Assembly: GCA_905221605.1 (NCBI GenBank)
Contig: CAJNDS010000866.1
Span: 1-56,784 of the forward strand
DNA length: 56,784 nucleotides
DNA from: Symbiodinium natans
Taxonomy: Eukaryota > Sar > Dinophyceae > Suessiales > Symbiodiniaceae
Reading direction: 5' to 3'
Shown: positions 24,601 through 36,600 of the stretch, piece after piece
How positions within the stretch are numbered: the stretch's first letter is position 1
Layout of the letters: every line of letters starts with the position of its first letter
Program-made: the position numbers and the translations under genes
Notes under the pieces: generated by a model
What the model saw: only the letters and a program-made list of their open reading frames with translations
Database searches by the model: none
What the model was told of the DNA's origin: nothing

Positions 24601-27600
24601 CCTAAACCCTAAACCCTAAATCCTAAACCCCTATTCAATGCATCGTTCCGAGACGCTTGAGCAAAGGCTTGGCGTCCAACGCCCCCCAGGGCTGCCCTTA
24701 TCCCCTGCCTTTTTCGTTGGTTTTGGTTCCCATGAACGTCCCATGAGCACTTGTCAAAGTTGGGGGGCGCGCTGTTTGTTCCTAGCTTGCTGGGGGTCTT
24801 AGGGTTTTAGGGCTTACGGTTTGGGGTTTGGGGTTTTGGGGCTTGGGATTTATATGGTTGTTTGTTTAGGGCGTTTTGTTTTGGAACGTTGGCCCTGAGT
24901 TTTTGGGGGAGTGTTGCTGGGCAATTGCAGGTTTCCGGAGCACCCTTTAGGGTGCGAGGGCTCAGGGTCTAAAGAGTGTTTGTTTTAAGGTTTAGGCCCG
25001 TGGTTGTTTAGGGTTTCCGCGCGCGTTGGGTTCCTAAGGCCGTGATGCCACACACGCACACATCGCAATTTGGTAGACATGAACCCCCGTGCCCTAAACC
25101 CTAAACCCCAAACCCCTAAACCCTCTACGCCCCATGCCTATTCAAGAACAGACTCCTAAACCCGAAGCCCCTGGAGTTACAGGGTTCTTAAACCCTAAAC
25201 CCCAAACCCCAAACCCTAAACCCTAAACCCTAAACCCCAAGCCCTAACCCTTAGGGTAACCCCCTTTAGCAAAATAGCAAGGTAGCTCGGTACAGCTCCG
25301 AATGGATGGTGGCAGTCACCGCATCGCCGTGTTCACCTGCTCGCTGTTCTGCGCCTCTGCCTCAACTTCGCAAACCTCTCAACCCGAAAGCTTGACCCTA
25401 AACCCGAAACCCGAAACCCGAAACCCTAAACCCTAAACCCTAAACCCAAAACCCTAAACCCTAAACCCCAGACCATGAAACCTGCAGCTTCAAAGCCCGA
25501 GGCCCCACAGACGAAAAGAGCGTCCTACGAGCCCCCAAAAAGGCCCTGAACCGAGACCTCCCAAATGGAAACTGGGAAGGGTGACCTGGCTTGGGTTTAG
25601 GGTTTAGGGTTTAGGGTTTAGGGTTTGGGGTTTGGGGTTTAGGGTTTAGGGTTTAGGGTTTAGGGTCCAGGGTTTAGGGTTTAGGGTTTAGGGTTTAGGG
25701 TTCACGGTGTTGAGGTGGCAGCAGAAGTTGGGAATCATCGCAGTTGCTTTAACCGCTAAACCCTAAACCCGAACACAAATTCCAGGCACCCTATCCCCCC
25801 TGTAGCCTGTGTCGCTTAGGGCTCGACTAACTTGAGATGCGCCTGTAACGTGGGACACCCCGAATACTTACACGTGCTTGAACGTACCCTGTGTGAGCCC
25901 TAAACCCTCAACCCTAAACCTTCTCAACCTTAAGCCCCCAAACCCCCCCACCCTAAACCCTAAACCCTAAACCCTAAACCCTAAACCCTAAACCCTAAAC
26001 CCTAAACCCTAAACCCTAAACCTTCTCAACCTTAAGCCCCCAAACCCCCCCCCCCCCCCCCCCCCCACCCTAAACCCTAAACCCTCAACCCTAAACCTTC
26101 TCAACCTTAAGCCCCCAAACCCCCCCCACCCTAAACCCTAAACCCTAAACCCTAAACACTAAACCCTAAACCCTAAACCCTAAACCCTAAACACTAAACC
26201 CTAAACCCTAAACCCTAAAGGTGGGCCACAAGAGGGTGTCTGTGAGGTGGCGGCCTCTTCCTGTCTGGCGTCCCCATCGGCTACCTAATCCCGACCTGGT
26301 TTCTTGGAGCGCTGTTCATGAACAGCTCCTTGCCTAGTAGATGAGAGTTAAGCTTTTAGGGTTTAGGGTTTAGGGTTTAGGGTTTAGGGTTTAGGGCAGA
26401 GGGATAGAGCCTAGCCTTTTTGATTCCTTGGTTTTTGGCGAAGTAAGGCTCCATCAGTTTGGTTGAAGATGCCTTGTTCTCATACAGGCAGCTGCCCAGC
26501 GACTAGGGACCCCTTGGGAATGTTGTTTCTTGCGTTTGTGCCCAGTTTTTACAGAGGACCCTTGCAGGAAGATGTGTCTAAGAGAGGGCTTGGGCTGACC
26601 CGAAGGTTCAAAGGGCACTTTGTTTGGGGTACGGCTGCCCTCCCCCGAGTATGGCATCACGCTCGCCTGCATTGCGGTGGCGGTGGCGTGGTCCCCCTTC
26701 GCGGGAATCGGGACGGGCCTGGCGTTGAGCATCGTTGAGTTCTTGTGGCAGAGCTCCTAAGACACAAGAGTGGGCCCTTAGTCCCCTTTTTTGGTGGTTT
26801 TAGGGCTTTAGGGCTTTAGGTTCTCTTATAAAAGCCCCTTTAAAGCCCCCCAAAAAGGGCACCCATTTATTATTCCTAGGTTACTCTTGGGTCTAGGCTC
26901 CCAGAGCCTCCCGGTGAGTGGCGTGAGCTCGGGGCACCTGAGCATGGGCCGTACCAAGCGTCCTGTTTGGGAGCTTCGCGTCCTGCGCAAGGAGGGTTTA
27001 GGGTTTAGGGTTTGGGGTTTAGGGTTTAGGGTTTAGGGTTTGGGGTTTAGGGAACCTTAAACCACCAGCCACAGGAGGGAGATCGGATCAGCTTGCTCTT
27101 TTTGCAGGGCCGGCTCTTTTTTGGCTCGGCTGAGCAAGTCTCGCAAGTTCTGGATACGGCCACGGACGATGCCGCTGGGCGCTTGAAGTACTGCGTGCTG
27201 AGCTTCTCGCGCGTCATCGACATCGATGCGTCGGCAGCCAAACAAGTGAAGACCTCAGTTCCTTGGAGCCGTTGAGCACCCTGAACCTACACCTTGCGGT
27301 AAACCCTGAACCCGAAGCCCCAACCAAAACATATTTACTAGAGGTCCCATGTAGTGCGCCCACTGTGGCCCTGTGGAATCCTCCAATCCATGTTGAAGGC
27401 GTCCAGAGATCGCGGTCTATGGTTCATAGGGTTTAATTCAGGGTCTTAAAGTTTTTGCAGGGTTGACAGGTTTTTTTTGGGACCCTAAACCCTAAACCCT
27501 AAACCCTGAACCCTGAACCCTGAACCCTGAACCCTAAACCCTAGACCCTAAACAGACATCCCGAGCCCGTGGATCAGGTGGACAAAGCCTTCCGGAGCGG

Positions 27601-30600
27601 GGTGTTGGTCTTCTTCTGCCACATGTCCCCGGACGCTGGGTTTCTAGGGTTCAGGGTTTAGGGTTTAGGTTTAGGTTTAGGTTGCTGTTCGCTTCCACTA
27701 TAGACTCACTAGACCACCATAGCCATAACCGCACCATCGACTATGTAGCCAGATTAAGCTGTGATATATATATATATATATATATATACATCGTGTATAA
27801 ATACATACACATGTAGATTTTTGGGTTTATATGTAGGCACACACTTTTAGTTTTTGAAGTTGTTGTATATTTGTGTTTATATGCGTTTCATACTTGTCCA
27901 TTTATGATACTCTGTATGATCACCTCGAACCCTAAACTCCTAAACCCTAAGCCCTAAACCCTAAACCCTAAACCCCTAAACCCCTAAACCCCTAAACCCT
28001 AAACCCTAAACCCTAAACCCAGGACGTCTTCCAGGAGCTCTCCGTGGCCGGCGCCATCAAGTCCCCGGATCCTGCTCTGCTCCAGGCTGGGCGCCGGGAG
28101 CTTTTGTAGGTGTTTTAGGATTTTAATTTTCCAAGGGTTTAGGGTTTAGGGTTTAGGGTGTAGGGTGTAGGGTTTAGGCTTTAACGGGCTCAGGACTTCA
28201 GCTAGCCCAGACCCTGAATCCTCAACCCATAGACCCCTAAACCCTAGACCCCTAAACCCCAAAGCCCTAAACCCTGAACCCGAAACCCTAAAACCTAAAA
28301 CCCTAAAACCCTAAAACCGAGCGTTCAGAGACCAGGGTACGGGTTGGCGTCGAGTCCGGGCTGAGGGTGTCGTCTTGTGCCCCGTAAAATCGTAGGGTCC
28401 AAAAGAGCTGAGAGAGCCCCAATGTCATACACTTGCCGGGTTAGGGTTTAGGGTTTAGGGTTTAGGGTTTAGGGTTTAGGGTTTAGGGTTTAGGGTTTAG
28501 GGCTTAGGGCTTAGGGCTTAGGGTTTAGGGTTTAGGGTTTAGGGTACGGGGGCAACCGAAAGGGAACAGAGAAAGAAACCAACCCCCAACAGTCGCCTAT
28601 ATGGATTTCCCAGATCGAACCAGAAACAAGAACACCCACCCCTAAGGGGACAGGATAAGGGAGAAGGGACGGGACTACTCCAACCCGTTAAACCCAACCC
28701 CAGGCGTACGTACCTTTTCAACAAAAGCTGACGGCTCTTGGCCATCTTGAGCCATAAAGGATTTCCGGGTACGTTGACCCTTTCAACTCCCAATACTAAC
28801 TCCTTTCTACAATACCAGTTGCAGCTCCGCACTCCCCCTGTCCTAGGATTTCCTAGGACACATTGGAGGTGCAGATCTTTTGGCCAAAAACTGCCATTAA
28901 GGCAGCAGCCAGCTGCTTGAAATGCACAATATGGTTTTACGTCATCCAGGACGAAATTATAGCACATTGGCTAAACCCACTAACCACAGAGAATCTTTTT
29001 TCCACCATGATCCTCTTTATCATTGAAGACTCTTCGGCCTTCTTCACCACAAACCGTGGTCTTCGCTACGCGAAAAACTACTGACTTCTACTATCAGGGA
29101 TTTCCATACCCTTAATAGTAACCACCACATTGTCAGCACATTGGCTGTTCCAGCGCACCTGTCTCCAGAAAGAGAAAAACCATCCCTTCATCCATACCAT
29201 CCAATCACTTCTTTTTCCGATTGTTGGCAATTCTGAGGTGAAGTTGCAGCAGAATATACTCCAGGTCCGAAACTGTAAGAACAGGATCCTGCACGCACCT
29301 TTGAATTGAGGATACCAATCCTTCTCTCTTTGCGTCCTCAATCGCTTGGCAAGATTGACCCAGCTCTGCATTCACAGTGGTAGACGCTGGTGCATCCACA
29401 TCAGATGGACGATCCTTTTCCTCAGGACCTTGCACCATTACCACCTCTTCCTTTTTGGGACTCTGACTTTTCTCCTTCTTCTTCGTCTTTCCACCGACAT
29501 TTGACTTTGTGCGCATTTTCGAGGCTTTTTCCCCTGCAGAAACCACCGCATTGGATGATGAACCCCTCTCAATGTTCGCCGGCATCTTCTTCGGCTTTAG
29601 AAGAGTGTAAGGATCTTCGATAGCTGCAGCTTTCCTCTTCTTTTTGACCTTTTTCATCTCCTCCTCAACGGCAACCTCCGTCTCCGAAGTCTCAACCACC
29701 TCCTTTTCGGCAGGAATATCCTTGCTGGACTCCCTTTCTAGGGACCTCTTTTTTCCCCTTTTGGGATCTTTCTCTTCTCCCACGTTGGCACGCTCGAACC
29801 ATATCCTCAGGTCATTGACCCATTCTTCCACCTCCGCGAGCGAAACATCATACGACTTCACTACTTCGTGAAGGTCCAGCACGGACAGCATACCAGTGGT
29901 CCACGAAACCCATTCTCTATCCATCTGGTCAGTATCTCCATTGAACTTCAGGAGTTTGAACAATGGGTCCGCCTCTGCTCGAGCCAAATCTGGCTTGCCA
30001 TTGGACAGAAATGAAATCGCCTCCATCAACAGTTCCGTCATTTTGGTATCATCGTCATAAACCATAAAATCCTCCTCACCATCATCGAACTGTTCAGGAG
30101 AGATCTCCTTTTCTCCACCTTTTGCACCAGAACTTCTCCTTGGACCATCCCTTGGGGGCGTCCTTGGAGACCTTGGCCTCTGTTCTTCCAGCGGATCACC
30201 ATGCTCGAAGACACACCTGTCACCATAACGACACTTCCCAGACTGAGCAAACTGGATGCACCTCACACCAGTTGCATCATGCGAGAACGTACACTCCTTT
30301 CCAGCGAAACAGTCTCTCCCTGCCACATAGTATTTGCACCAATACGAATGCAGCACCACATCATCTTCTGAATGGATGAATTTGCAGTTTTCACCAAATT
30401 TGCAGCGATCTTTTCCCTTGCTGAACCAATAGCAGAAGCCTTTCTTCCTCTTCTCCAAGCGCTCTGCCTCGTACCGGTCCATAGGGCGATTCTGCTCTAC
30501 ATGAACATTGCCATGTACCTGAGAACTGCTCCCTTCACCCAAGGTGCTATCAGTATTTGATGCTTGGAGTACAGCTGGAAAACCTGGCCTTGGTCCTACC

Positions 30601-33600
30601 ACCTTCATGATTGGTTTTCCGCCAGCTCCTGAGCCATGCTGAGACGATCCAAAAACATCATTTTCATGAAGGCCTTTCTAGCGCCGGTCTTCTGCACCCT
30701 TTGATTGGACGTTTCATTGCTCCAACCTTGCATCCAGATGCGTTCAAACGACACAACCTCCTATACCCAGCTCTATATCCCTTCTTCCAAAGAGCCATAA
30801 GAATTTTAGAGGCAGTAACATTCTCCACCTCTACCTTTTCCAACGGTCCCTCACTTCCCGGAACAAACCCATCCAACCCATCCATATCTGAAGACCTTTC
30901 CATCTTTTTTGACACCACTTCGTCGAGGTAGTCTTCCGAGATCCAGGGTAAGTTCCTCTTAGAGGAAGGATTGTCACCATTGTTTGGTCCTTCACCAGGA
31001 TACCCTTTTGTGCTGTCAAAGATCTTACCAGTAGTGCGGTCCTGCGTAGAGAAATTGGAAGCAACGCGGGAGTACACTGACCACAAGAAAATCCTTGTGT
31101 CCGCCAGTCTTGATGACCCACTGGATGTCTCCTCTTCCGGAGAAACTTCTGGCGCTTTGCCATCCCTTCCAGTGTCACCAATTGTCTCACCTCCAGCATC
31201 TTCAATGGGGATAAGGGATTCATTGTTCCCTTGATCAAGTACCGCATCCTCCGGTCCCAGAACTTCCAGCACCGCTGTCGAAGGATCCACTTCTTCATCA
31301 GCATCATCGTCCATCCTTTTCCAGAGAACCTCCAATTGATCAGCACATGTCGCCGCCTGAAGGAACTCCATCAACTGGGCCCTCCCGCGCTGCCAGAGAA
31401 ACTCCAAGAACATCACTGACCCTTGAGCTCCTAGGGTAAGGAAAGGATGAACCAATTTGGCTACCCTCGCCATAAGTTCAATGTGAACTTCCATGCCTGG
31501 ACTGCGACTCCAATCATAGGCAATTGCCTCCATAGCAGTTCCAAACTTATCAGTATTTTTGAATTCCCCTTCCAGACCAGGAGATAGCAATGCACCCATC
31601 ACCGAAAGAGGATAATTTCCCACCGCCGGCAAGCACGGATTGTCATGGAACGAATGATGCAAATCACCATAGTATCCTTGATCTCTCCTTTGAAAAAGGA
31701 GTGCTCCAGTCCCTAGCTGGGCATTCATTTCATCCACTTGAACCATTTCAGCACATATCCTCTGTGCCACAGCCGCTATTGCTGGCCAGATGGTACGATC
31801 GGTCAAACCGCGACGCATAACCCAATCAGTTGTTGGCGACTGAATCAGCGTTCCTGGATCATACACCATAACCACCATCGCACCATCACCCATTGACTGA
31901 TCAGCATCGTCCTCCAGTGCCAGGTTCTCATCCTGTTCGCTTGCACCCTCGGATGACATGCTAATAACCAAATTTCGATCCATCTTATTGGACCCCTTCT
32001 GGCAGTCTCTTTGCCCCACAGGCACTTGCCAACAGCAACCTTCCAATAAATCCGAGTCAGAAGGCCTTTAACCAGCAATTGCTGAAGGTCATCCTTCACC
32101 GGACAAACATCCAATATCTTCGCACCATCACCACGGAGTTCATTGCTCCCACCTTCTCCTTCTTTTTGGTCAGTCTCCTCGCCAGAAATTTGCACTGCTC
32201 CTTCCAGCGCCGTCTCCTGTCCAGCCACTTCTTGCCCAGGAAGAACTTGAGCGCTTTCAGATACATTCACCTGTCCAGCAACACCTTGCCCAGGTAAACC
32301 TCATCCGTGGAGCCCACCGCCAGCGAACCAACTATAACTGAGCCATCCCTTGCTCTTTTTTGAGACTGTTCAGTTCGACGAGAAGGTTGTGGTAGCGAAA
32401 AAACTTGTGAAGTCACTTCTTGGCGGGTCTCCCCCCGCGACGCTTTGTCGCGCCCTTCGCCAAGGTGAACCGATTTTTTCTGCCCGTCATTGGGGCCTGA
32501 AGAACCACCCAGCGGAACATTGCCACGAATCGCAGTTCTCTGTAAATCCCTTTCTCGCAAAAAGATTTCCCTCATGCGTTGCGCGGCATTGGTCTCCTCC
32601 TCGCTTGAATCGCTTGAGGAAGCGGCATAAGAGAGCAAAGCCTCCGCCTGTTCATCATCATCCACCACATCTGCCCACGCTCTGCTGAACCGATACGACA
32701 ACCCACCACGAGGCTTCAGTTCCAGTGGCTTTGGCTTTTCCACCACTTCCGCCGGTTGCACTCGTCGTTGTGAACGAGAGCGTGGCACCTGTCGCACCTG
32801 TTTTTTATCCAGCAAGGGCCTTCCCCTTCTTACAGGGTTTGATCTTGACCGATACTTTTTTGTTGGCGGGTTCACCGGCGGCATTCCAACTCCCACCAAC
32901 TGCAGCTTCTGTACGCACAGCGGAGACCTCTGCGCAAGCGTCCAAGCGTCACGGTACCTGACCTTATCAAAAAGCTCCCGATAGGAGCCTCTCGGCATTA
33001 CTTTTGCACCGGAGCCTTCAGCTTCACGCACCTGAGTGAGGATTCGCACCGCCTCTCTTCCAGTTCCCTTGCTCCCAGAAGATTGTTGTACCCGTACAGA
33101 TGCATCGGAAGGAACTGCTTTTTCCGGTCCTCCCGGACGATACCGGACACCACCAACCAATTGCAGAATTTTGCACGCTGTCACTTTGTTGATCCCTTTG
33201 TCAACCAAATCTTCCACAAAGATGAACTCTTGCAAGTCCGACACGTTGGTCACACCAAGCGTAATCATCACCTCACTTACATGAGGGGTATACACCCAAA
33301 GGTGTTCGTTGCGAGCCATCCAATTTTCAATTGGCTCCTCTGGATTTTGAAGCCGAGTACCAGTGGACTGCGCCACCGAATTCTTTTGTTCATCATCTTC
33401 TGCCTCATCCAGGATACCCTTTTCACCTTCTTTTTGTGACACATTGGTCATTTGCAGCGCTTTTGGTGCCGAGGATGAGGAAGATTCAGCTCCCCCACTC
33501 GCAGGTGGCTGAAAAGTGCTCCTATCCGAAATCTCCCATCCTCTCTCTTTTTCAAACCGGACCTGATTGGCCACATGTACCAAGTGTTTCAGGTGCGTCA

Positions 33601-36600
33601 GCCGCTCATCTGACATCTCGTCGTGGGAGTACTTGCAGAAATTTGACCCTTTCCGGCAACGTCCTCTGATGTAATAATCGAAACAGCAATGGTGGAACCC
33701 CGCGTCCCTTAGTGCCTTCCTGGAAGCATTGTCCCAAGATTTGCCGGGCTCCCAAGTCCCTTCCAATGCTATGTCATCGTTGTGAAGATACCTGCATGTA
33801 GTCCCATATTTACAACCACCTTGATTGTAATACAGACGCAGCCGACCTTTTGGCTCACCCGACGTAGGTTCACCCTTTGATGCACCTGTACCAAAGTTGT
33901 ACTTGGCCCGGAAGGCTAAATCCTCCCGCTCCTGCTGTGCCTCATCCACTGCGCCTTCCTCTGTGGGAGGGTCACCGATGTTCCCATCCTCATCTCCAGC
34001 TTCTTGGCTGTTCTTTGGCTCAGTTGATCCTCCTTCTGGCCAACCTTCACCATAACGACGATGCTCATAGGGACACCCATCACCATTGCGACACCTTCCC
34101 CGATTGAAGAACTTGCACAGCTTGCTGTATCCAGGTGACACAGTCTGTGGAGTCATGTGAGCCTTTTTGTACTGGTCAGGATCCATGTAGGCTTCCATTG
34201 GCTTGTTCTCCCTTTTACTCATGGATTCCACTGCACCATCAAGCTCCTGCAAAAATCGCTTGGTGTCCAACCAAAGCGCGTTCCAAAGCTCATCTTCCCC
34301 TTGACTCAGCACCGTTGCCACCGCTTCACCCACAACTGGTCGAGTAAATCTCCTTTTTTCTGCATGCCAGTTCGAAAAGCGCGTTGTGGTACTGTTTTCG
34401 GGAAAAGGTGGTTAGCTTTCCCAAGCCTGTGCTTTCTGTACCATCAGGCTTCCAGCCATCACTTTGCAAGATGCCATACGCGCGCCGAGCTTCCGCATTG
34501 AGGAATGCATGATCTGCAACACACTCCTGTAGCTCTTCCATTGGGCGACCCAACAGCATCCCAGTGATTTTGCCAACATAGGCCTTATCAGCGTTTCCAT
34601 CCTCAAGAAGAGCTTTATAGATCTTTTCTCCATAAAGTTGCCTTTCCTCTCGTTCTTCTGAGGATAACTCCTGTACAGCAAGCCCTTCATCGGATTGCTC
34701 TTCCTCCTGTTTCCAGTCCCATTGACTGCTGGAATCTTGGTACCATTGACCAGCATACCATGAATCTGTCCACCACGTACTCCAGCCGCTGGGTTTCCAT
34801 TTACGCAGCGTCGAGGAAGAGTCCTCCTCGTCCTCTTCCAAAACCAGAAAGGTGTCCAAGATTATGGTACCATCATCTTCCACTCGTTTCACTGTTCCAT
34901 TGACAGTATCACCAAATTTGAACTGATGTACGTTGTTCCCTTCTGCAGGAATCAATACATTCACATCACCATGGTCCAAAAAGGCTCCATACCCATTGAT
35001 GCAGCGCACTAGACCCATGATCTCATCTCCCTCTTGATAGCAATGTTCCCCAGGTGATTCCAAGGCTCCCGCTCGGGGCACTTCCTTTGCATGCTCTTCA
35101 GAAACCATCTCTGTATCATCGGCTCCTGGCGCATCCTTTGTCTTCACCTTTGGGTCACACTGCTCGTCCGGCTCCTGCACGAGTCCCACAAGATCATCCA
35201 TCTTGTGCTCCAGGGGCTCAGGACCTTCCTTTTTTCCCGCCAATGGCCTTGCCTCATCTGCTGCAGTTCGCTCGGTGTCGACTTCCGGCGAGCTTCCAGA
35301 CGGCAATACTTCTCCCTTCATGGGAGTGGACCCATCATTGGAGTCTTTTGTCATGCCTTCTGCAGCAGGCAAATTTTCTTCCACTGCAGGGCTATTGAAT
35401 TGCTCATCCGCGGCAGGTACATTTTCTTCCACCGCAGGCTCCTTTGGTTCCATGGTTTCCAAAGGAGAATTGACACCATCATTGACCACAGCTGCCTCAT
35501 CGGCTCCGGTGTAGCCCTTGCCATTTCGTTCCTCGCAGCTAACTTCAGGTTGCACCAGTGCGTCCACCTGTGAACCTCCGTCATCAGCTGCTGCGGAGAC
35601 CTGCGCCCCATTGTTGCAGTCGCCCGTGGAACGTGACACCATATGCGCCTCAACCCGTGCTTCCTTCGCACTCCAGGTACTATCTGGCACATTGACCCGC
35701 GCATCATTGGCGCTCCAGGCCTCATCTTTCAGATCTTCCGTGTCTCCAGCTNNNNNNNNNNNNNNNNNNNNNNNNNNNNNNNNNNNNNNNNNNNNNNNNN
35801 NNNNNNNNNNNNNNNNNNNNNNNNNNNNNNNNNNNNNNNNNNNNNNNNNNNCCATCCCTTGGGGGCGTCCTTGGAGACCTTGGCCTCTGTTCATCCAGCG
35901 GATCACCATGCTCGAAGACACACCTGTCACCATAACGACACTTCCCAGACTGAGCAAACTGGATGCACCTCACACCAGTTGCATCATGCGAGAACGTACA
36001 CTCCTTTCCAGCGAAACAGTCTCTCCCTGCCACATAGTATTTGCACCAATACGAATGCAGCACCACATCATCTTCTGAATGGATGAATTTGCAGTTTTCA
36101 CCAAATTTGCAGCGATCTTTTCCCTTGCTGAACCAATAGCAGAAGCCTTTCTTCCTCTTCTCCAAGCGCTCTGCCTCGTACCGGTCCATAGGGCGATTCT
36201 GCTCTACATGAACATTGCCATGTACCTGAGAACTGCTCCCTTCACCCAAGGTGCTATCAGTATTTGATGCTTTGAGTACAGCTGGAAAACCTGGCCTTGG
36301 TCCTACCACCTTCATGATTGGTTTTCCGCCAGCTCCTGAGCCATGCTGAGACGATCCAAAAACATTGAACATTTTCAGGAAGGCCTTTCTAGCGCCGATC
36401 TTCTGCACCCTTTTGATTGGACGTTTCATTGCTCCAACCTTGCATCCAGATGCGTTCAAACGACACAACCTCCTATACCCAGCTCTATATCCCTTCTTCC
36501 AAAGAGCCATAAGAATTTTAGAGGCAGTAACATTCTCCACCTCTACCTTTTCCAACGGTCCCTCACTTCCCGGAACAAACCCATCCAACCCATCCATATC

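Larger units (their letters stand above)
29205..35751 (-). pseudogene. Retroelement polyprotein, copy 1 (frameshifted C-terminal 2/3)
   Basis: It contains the same protein as copy 2 from the region [12 protein letters not shown] onward plus the true C-terminus (ending [12 protein letters not shown] at a stop at 29,205). Compared with copy 2, the frame is broken by single-base differences in short homopolymers near 34,350, 32,295, 32,025 and 30,700. Several of these may be sequencing errors rather than real decay. The true N-terminus is missing because the 100-N gap intervenes. Upstream of the breaks it holds the S1-like domain, then three CCCH-type fingers, a long middle region and three more fingers. 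Joined with the N-terminal part at 41,435-42,718, the intact protein would be about 2,600 residues. Confidence 0.75.

Noticed and set aside
26463-26738. 91-codon frame overlapping exon 16 in another phase
   Set aside because: The overlapping frame with PEYG and the hydrophobic stretches fits the SulP membrane domain and joins exons 15 and 17. This one does not.
28834-29204. Hidden reverse transcriptase or integrase between the polyprotein stop and the polypurine tract
   Set aside because: Only about 370 bp, with no conserved catalytic motif in any frame.
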